64,000 bases of DNA from the NCBI RefSeq assembly GCF_035594125.1, contig NC_087158.1, positions 2,172,001 through 2,236,000 on the forward strand, given 5' to 3'. This stretch comes from Scylla paramamosain (taxonomy: Eukaryota; Arthropoda; Malacostraca; Decapoda; Portunidae). The notes beneath the pieces are model-generated. The model was not told the DNA's origin and searched no databases. It was given only the letters and a program-made list of their open reading frames with translations. A program made the position numbers and the translations under genes. This document shows, piece by piece, positions 53,240-64,000 of the stretch (position 1 is its first letter; the number at the start of each line of letters is the position of its first letter).

Positions 53240-53345
<106 letters not shown>

Positions 53346-56160
53346 TGCATGTACATGTCATGCATGTGCACTGTAATATTATTTATACCTGTGCATTTCA
53401 TAATATAATAGAATACAATTTGCAAAGCCATCTCAAATAATTTGAGCAAGACAGTTCATACTAATGAGTTTTCTTCAAAGCAGCTCTGTATAGAATATTT
53501 AACAAAACTTGATGTTTTCAACAAATCAGATCTGCCTGTATCTTTTGGAGATAAGAATTGTCAAAGACACATCCACTCTACTGTTGCTTCTCAAGGATAC
53601 TCCACTGTGAGGCTTGCCAAGCCACTGTCTACCACCTACAATGTAGTCTGAGTACAAAAAATGTTAAGGCTCATGTAAAGGAGGAGATGCAGCACCCACA
53701 GACACTGACTTGGTGCACACCACTGCGTCCAGCACTCTCAGGCAGCCCAAGCTCGGCACACATCACAAATAAAGCTTCTCAATTAAACTTTCTATGATAG
53801 TTTGAAGAGATGAGCTTTTTGTATAATGAATAAGTATTTACCTAACTTATTTTCATTATGGTCAGGGACCATATTTATCATAAGCCCTTCAGTAGTATAC
53901 AGGTCTGTTCACTGCCTTGAGGACTGTTCCCTGCTCAAGAAGTACCCTGAGAGTTCCTAACAAAAGTCTTGCAGTCATGTTCAAGCTATCACTAAAAATC
54001 AGCTAAATATAATATGGATATGATCACTATATTTTTGAACAGCATCACTTTACTTAAGCACAAACAATTATTGATATCTGATGCATAGAAAAGAATCTCA
54101 TTTTCTTACAAGCCACTGACAGCTTGCAGTCTCATGCGCCTACACGTTCCCATGTCACAGCAGTCTTTCGTGAGCGCACTCATCTTGAACATTACTTACG
54201 CCCCAAAATGAATCACGAGTGAAGCCCACCTAAACACTCCACACTGAAGCACAGTACGGCATCTCATTAAAGAAAAGTGATAAAGTAAGCAAGTAACTAT
54301 TACAGGGGTAAACTAGTGGGTGTTTGACATTATCACATTGGCATACTATGGTGAGTGCTGGGTGTGGTGAGCCCAAGTCATCACTCACCAGTGTTGTGGT
54401 GTTGCATCTTCACATGCGGCAAGACACCTTACAGTGCAGGGAACTTTCATTACCAGAGGGGCAGGACTACTTTATCATGTGTGGTCACTGATCTCACTGC
54501 TTATAAAATCTGTTAAGGATAGCGCTGCAAACGACATCATTACCTCGGTTCACGACACCCTACAAGTGGTCAGGGGCAGCAGTTCACAAGCGTGACAAGC
54601 AGCTCCTACGAAATTTAAAAGATCTGAGAACTGTCTACTTACGTAGTTCATGAGTTTGCAAGCCTCCTGAGCGTGTCCATAGGCTATGATAAATATGGGC
54701 CTAGAAAAATGTCAAAAAAAAATATAAGTGTTCTAATCAACACAAGGGTGAAAATGCAGTGTGAATATATACAGTCATAGTATATAAAGTTTGTACCTCT
54801 TTAACTAGTAGGGATGTGAGGGCCACTGGCTTACTAAATTATATTTGACCTTGCATGTGACCAAATAGGTTCTAAGTTCACAAGACCTTAGTTTAACACT
54901 GTCTCGGCCTCCACATCAACTCTAGTGAGCAGAGAAGCAAGGAAGCATCACAGTCTCCTGCTGAGTATGTCCTCTAAGACTTGCTCCTGAACATGTATCA
55001 TACTTCCAAAAATATGCTAAATATTTGAAAAAGCAAGAGCACTGAATAGTAAATAATAAACACGTGCTACGACGAGGATGCTGTAAATATTTTGAAGGAG
55101 TGTGATATTACTTAATGTCGTGATTATTTTAAAGCCTTTGGTATTGCTTATAGCTTTCCTTCTTTCTTTATGAATGAAGAAAAGAATGGGGATTTGAAAA
55201 CTGCTAAGTTTACATAAATAACATGAAAAGAGCTTATGCTCCAGCAGTTGTACTTCCAGCTTCTGCTGCTGGTCCTTACTAGAATTTGGTAAGCCTGACA
55301 ACCAACCACCTACATCAACTACATGCTCAGCAATGTCTGGTATCTTGCAAGGAGTGATTTTTCTCAGAAATATTTCCAGAATCCTAATTATAAATGTACA
55401 TAAATTAAGATACTCATTATTGCTAATTCGGTAATAAATGTAGTCCGCTCCCCGAAAAACTTCATACTACAAGTGGGAAATATGATCACAGTCTATAATT
55501 TTACTGTATACTCACATAAAACATTAAAAATCCTACAATACTTGAAACATTCTTAGAAAGAGCATGTATGATAGGTCTATCACAGGGACTTAGGGAATAC
55601 AAGAAAATGTTCAGTCTTTGATAAGGCAATGTACACCTTTCATGAGAGAAATAACAAAGACTAGATTAATGTTAAGGAAGTCACATTGTTCTGGTTTCCT
55701 TCTTCCATGTAAACAGTATCACAATGGGATTTATATGATGTATCTCACTAAGAATTTAACTTAGCCTTTTTCTTAGTGTGCTTCTCAACACTGAGACTTG
55801 ACCACCGGCTTGGGTATAAATCTGGATAACTGTACAGAGGCAACTGGAAAGTCAAAAGGATATAAAGGCATGAGTCTCCAAAGATATGGAAGACAGGCAC
55901 TGCAAAGAAGAACAATTAACACAACTTCCATTAAGAAATATTATAATGCATGCTAAATGCACTTATGTTCATTTCTACGTTATAGCCACGTTTTCACACA
56001 GGCTAAAAGTAAGACTCTCTATCTCAGTAAGCACTTTCCAATCCACAGTTTCTGCAAACTATCCACGTTTCAATACCCTCACTGCACGACTGTCAAGGTG
56101 ATCACGGTGTGGGCAGCGCCCGCGGTGATTCAAGTCTTAGGCTCAGTATCGGGCTGACTG

Positions 56161-60801
<4,641 letters not shown>

Positions 60802-61080
60802 CTGTGGCAGGGAAGCAGGCTGCCGCCACAGCAGACTGAGTGAAGGTGACGTGGTGCAGGCGAGGCGGACGGGGAGGGGGGCGTCTGACTGGAGTGTTGG
60901 AGGGGGCGAGTGTCTGTGAGAGGGGGGTGGGGGTCTGTGCTTGGCTCTGTGGTACTTGGTGGTGGCGGGGTGACGCAGGCGGCGGCGGTGTGTGTGTGGC
61001 GCCTGCTGGGCCTCACACCTCTCAGGGCCTGCCTCTGCCACTTCCTCGCTGTGTTTCTTCTGCCGTCTGAGGCTGGCCAT
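60802..61080 (-). other. 5' leader of the LRR gene, open in frame
   Basis: The 93 codons upstream of the signal-peptide ATG are free of stops and begin with an ATG at 61080 (MASLRRQKKH...). The composition is GC-rich, Pro/His/Arg-rich and unlike a domain. A start here would bury the signal peptide, so I read it as 5' UTR with promoter-proximal GC content. Confidence 0.4.
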
Positions 61081-61642
61081 GATTCAGGTCTGCAAGGAAG
61101 GGATCACTTAATGCACTTTCCAGCACACTCTACACAGTTACACATGAAATGACACATCTGCAAGACGTCTTTTTTTTTTTTTTTTTTTTTATAAAATTTT
61201 CGAAGACACTTGCGAGCAAGCAACCTAGTATGGAAACGGCGACCTAAAAAAAAAAAAATAATAATAAAAAAAAAAGTTTCTGAAACATTTCGTATGACAC
61301 ATTAGCCATCTGCTGCAGACTGTGATAACTGCAACCCTTTCCAAAATCCCTCCCCGAAACATGATAATCTCTGGCTCCCTTCCCAAACAATTCCAATACC
61401 TAACCCACAGCTTCATTCACACTCCCAGTTTCCAGCTTCCTCCACGCCCCGCAGAGGACACCCCGTGGCTCCCAGATCAGGGTCCTTGCGATACAGAGCA
61501 GCACGTCCTCCGCCACTCCATCCCCGTGGGTTATTGCATTGCGTGGCGTGAGATAAGAAGCCTTTATCTCACACTTCCGGGAATGTGTATGTGGGAGGCT
61601 TGGTAGGCCTATTGCTGGTGATGGGACAGTGACGGCAACGAT

Positions 61643-61645
61643 GAC

Positions 61646-61681
<36 letters not shown>

Positions 61682-61724
61682 AACAGTAGCAGTAGTAGTT
61701 GTAGTACTAACAATAACGGTAACG

Positions 61725-61791
<67 letters not shown>

Positions 61792-61813
61792 TAAAAATAA
61801 AAATAATAATAAC

Positions 61814-61873
<60 letters not shown>
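61643..61873. repeat. (TGA)n and (AAT)n trinucleotide arrays
   Basis: TGA units at 61643-61682, then AAT units with a few changes to AAA or AAC from about 61722 to 61873. Confidence 0.95.
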
Positions 61874-61874
<1 letters not shown>

Positions 61875-62792
61875 TCAACAGTAATAAAAAAAAGTTTAAT
61901 TTCACAGACATAGCTACGTGTATTTTTGTTTCACTAGTGTTTTTAGTTAAATCTTCATTAATTATTTTTTTCCCTGTTAAATCTTTCAATAATAGAGCAT
62001 ATGTACGTATTTTGCCCTTTATTATGTTTGTCAAGTTTCATTAAAAACAAACAAACAAACAAACAAACAAACAAACAAACTAATATCAAGAACCACCTTA
62101 CCTTTGCATATTGTTTTGATTCACAAACCTTTAGTTTCGTCTCTTTTTATTCCCAAAAACTTAATTTAAAAAGACACAGAAGAACCATGACCCCGTTAAA
62201 GAGCCCTGACACTACAGCACGCAACTACAACACGTCCTTGAATCCACAGTGGCGTGTCATTCATACCTTCATTCATGCCCTTCACTCCCTCGCCTCCAGA
62301 TCACGGCGCCTTAGACACCACACTGACGCCATACTCCAGTAAAAACTCAGGGCCAGTGAAGGCTTGAGTGGCACCATATACACTATACAGGCACCATACA
62401 CAGCGAGCAGTACCATACACACTATACAACTGACCCCATGTATGGACAACTGACCAGCACCACCATCACTACTACTACTGCCACTGCCACCACCACCACC
62501 ACCACCACCCACGAGAAAGATAAGGTTATCTCTCTCTCTCTTATCTTCCTCCGTGTCTTAATACTATTTGGCGTATGTACTTTAGTTTGCTTTCATTTTA
62601 TTGCGTTCCTTGCTTGTTTGTTTTCTTTCTATTTCCTTTCTTTAATATTATTTTATTCAAAGCGAGATGTTAAGTTTGGTTTAAGTTGTGGAGTTAAGCT
62701 GCGTACGATACTTTTCGGTTTTGCGTGTACGGTTGTGGTGGTGATACGATACCCTGAGCTTTCATTACAGTTATTATAGTTACGATATTGAA

Positions 62793-63080
<288 letters not shown>

Positions 63081-63176
63081 CAAGATAAGACAAAAAAAGA
63101 AAAGAAAAAAACAAACAAACCAAAAACAAAAGACGATCAAAGAAAGGACCCCCAACACGAAGAAGTTAGGAAGTCA

Positions 63177-63218
63177 CCACCACCACCACCACCACCACCA
63201 CCACCACCACCACCACCA
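63177..63218. repeat. (CAC)n trinucleotide array
   Basis: About 14 CAC units. Confidence 0.95.
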
Positions 63219-63317
63219 ACTTTTACTTCCCCGCCAACCCACCGCCGCTAATTAATACCTGGCTACCACGACCAAGGCACTGTAACCCTTCCACAGGTGG
63301 CGTTAGGAGTGAGTGTC

Positions 63318-64000
63318 GCTGCCAGAGAGCCATGGAGAGGGGGAGAGGGAGAGGGAGAGAGGAGAGAGGGAGAGAGAGGGAGAGGGAGGGTCAAGGAATA
63401 ATTAGAGTGACTGCCACGAGGGAGAGGAGGCGGAATCTATCTACCTGGGCAAAGTGTAAATTACTGGAACTTGGAAGAATTTAAGTCACCTGCGTCGAGT
63501 CAAGAAGACCTTTCCCATAATTAGCTAATGATCCTCCTCCTCCTCCTCCTCTTCTTCGTCTTTCTTCTCTGCCACGTGGATTTGTTGGTAGAAGGAAGAA
63601 AAAAAAGAGAAAGAAAGAAAGGAAGGAAGTGAAGAAGGAAGAAAGGAAGGAAGGAAGGAAGGATCAAATGGGTGATGATAGTAGAAGAAAAGGAAGGAAG
63701 AGAGGAAGGAATGAAGGAAGGGAGGGAGGGAGGGAGGGTCAAAGAGGTAGATGACAGTGGAAGAAAACCAAATGAAAAAAGTGAAAAGTTAAGGTTTTGA
63801 CGATAAAGGAGAAAAACGAAGATTGGAAAAGAGGAAAATCACGAAAAGAAAGAAAAATGAAGGTGAAGAAATGAGAAGATGGTGGAACAAAAAAAAATAA
63901 GAAGAAAAGTCGAGAAGTATTAAAACCGTGGCGAGGAAGAAAAGAGATGGTAAGAAGAAACGGGAGAAGAAAGTTTTGTAAAAAGAAATATTTTGAAGGG
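63318..64000. repeat. Long purine-rich (G/A) tract
   Basis: GAGAGGGGGAGAGGGAGAGG-type sequence at 63328-63390 and then a mostly purine plus strand from about 63590 to the end, with (GAAG)n and (GGGA)n patches. A short CCT-rich block lies at 63532-63552. Confidence 0.8.

Noticed and set aside
53442..53797. Two overlapping plus-strand frames after the TG array
   Set aside because: No recognised domain, no splice support, and composition similar to flanking non-coding DNA.

Overview
This window looks like animal nuclear DNA, most likely from a crustacean (decapod-like). The genes have many short exons with GT-AG introns. The proteins resemble conserved animal families. The DNA is packed with long, nearly pure microsatellites: AT, AG, AC, AAT, and one AAG array of about 800 bp. 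It also holds pogo/Tigger-type DNA transposon remnants and 5'-truncated non-LTR retrotransposon ends. The species assignment is an inference from this style; no ribosomal, mitochondrial or other diagnostic locus is present.

Left end (1-5274, + strand): four separate exons, the first cut by the window edge. Each encodes a pair of C2H2 zinc fingers followed at once by a stop codon. The three complete exons follow phase-0 splice acceptors, and at least two exons have a polyadenylation signal just downstream. This is the architecture of alternative 3' exons in BTB zinc-finger genes such as lola or broad, whose common 5' exons would lie left of the window. From 5275 to about 12140 there is no convincing gene, but there are a Tigger-type MITE, microsatellites, a diverged 0.35 kb direct duplication, a GC-rich possible first exon and a LINE fragment.

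Centre left (12356-32033, - strand): a complete 21-exon VPS35L gene, the large alpha-solenoid subunit of the retriever endosomal recycling complex (982 residues predicted). Its introns hold a MITE with perfect 20-bp ends, a compound microsatellite and an unusual tandem array made from the gene's own exon-7 acceptor region. From 32034 to 36843 there are the VPS35L promoter side, a 60-bp minisatellite, a SINE-like repeat, a broken Tigger transposase and a second type of MITE.

Centre right: SUGT1, the SGT1 co-chaperone (37284-46148, - strand, 10 exons, 363 residues), lies head to head with NTMT1, an N-terminal protein methyltransferase (+ strand, coding exon 47787-48569), over a shared promoter interval. 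From 48570 to 56160 the DNA is mostly repeats and unassigned sequence. It includes a weakly supported chain of phase-compatible minus-strand exons that I could not identify.

Right end: a four-exon, single-pass leucine-rich-repeat membrane protein (56161-60801, - strand) with a C-terminal PDZ-ligand-like tail. One intron holds an uninterrupted GAA.TTC array of roughly 269 units starting 45 bp beyond an exon. From 61081 to the end there are only microsatellites and a long purine-rich tract.

The identified genes belong to unrelated pathways (transcription, endosomal recycling, HSP90 chaperoning, protein N-methylation, cell-surface adhesion). There is no operon-like logic and no evidence of a new gene system. 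The unusual signals are structural: the exon array, the repeat arrays in introns and the transposon derivatives.
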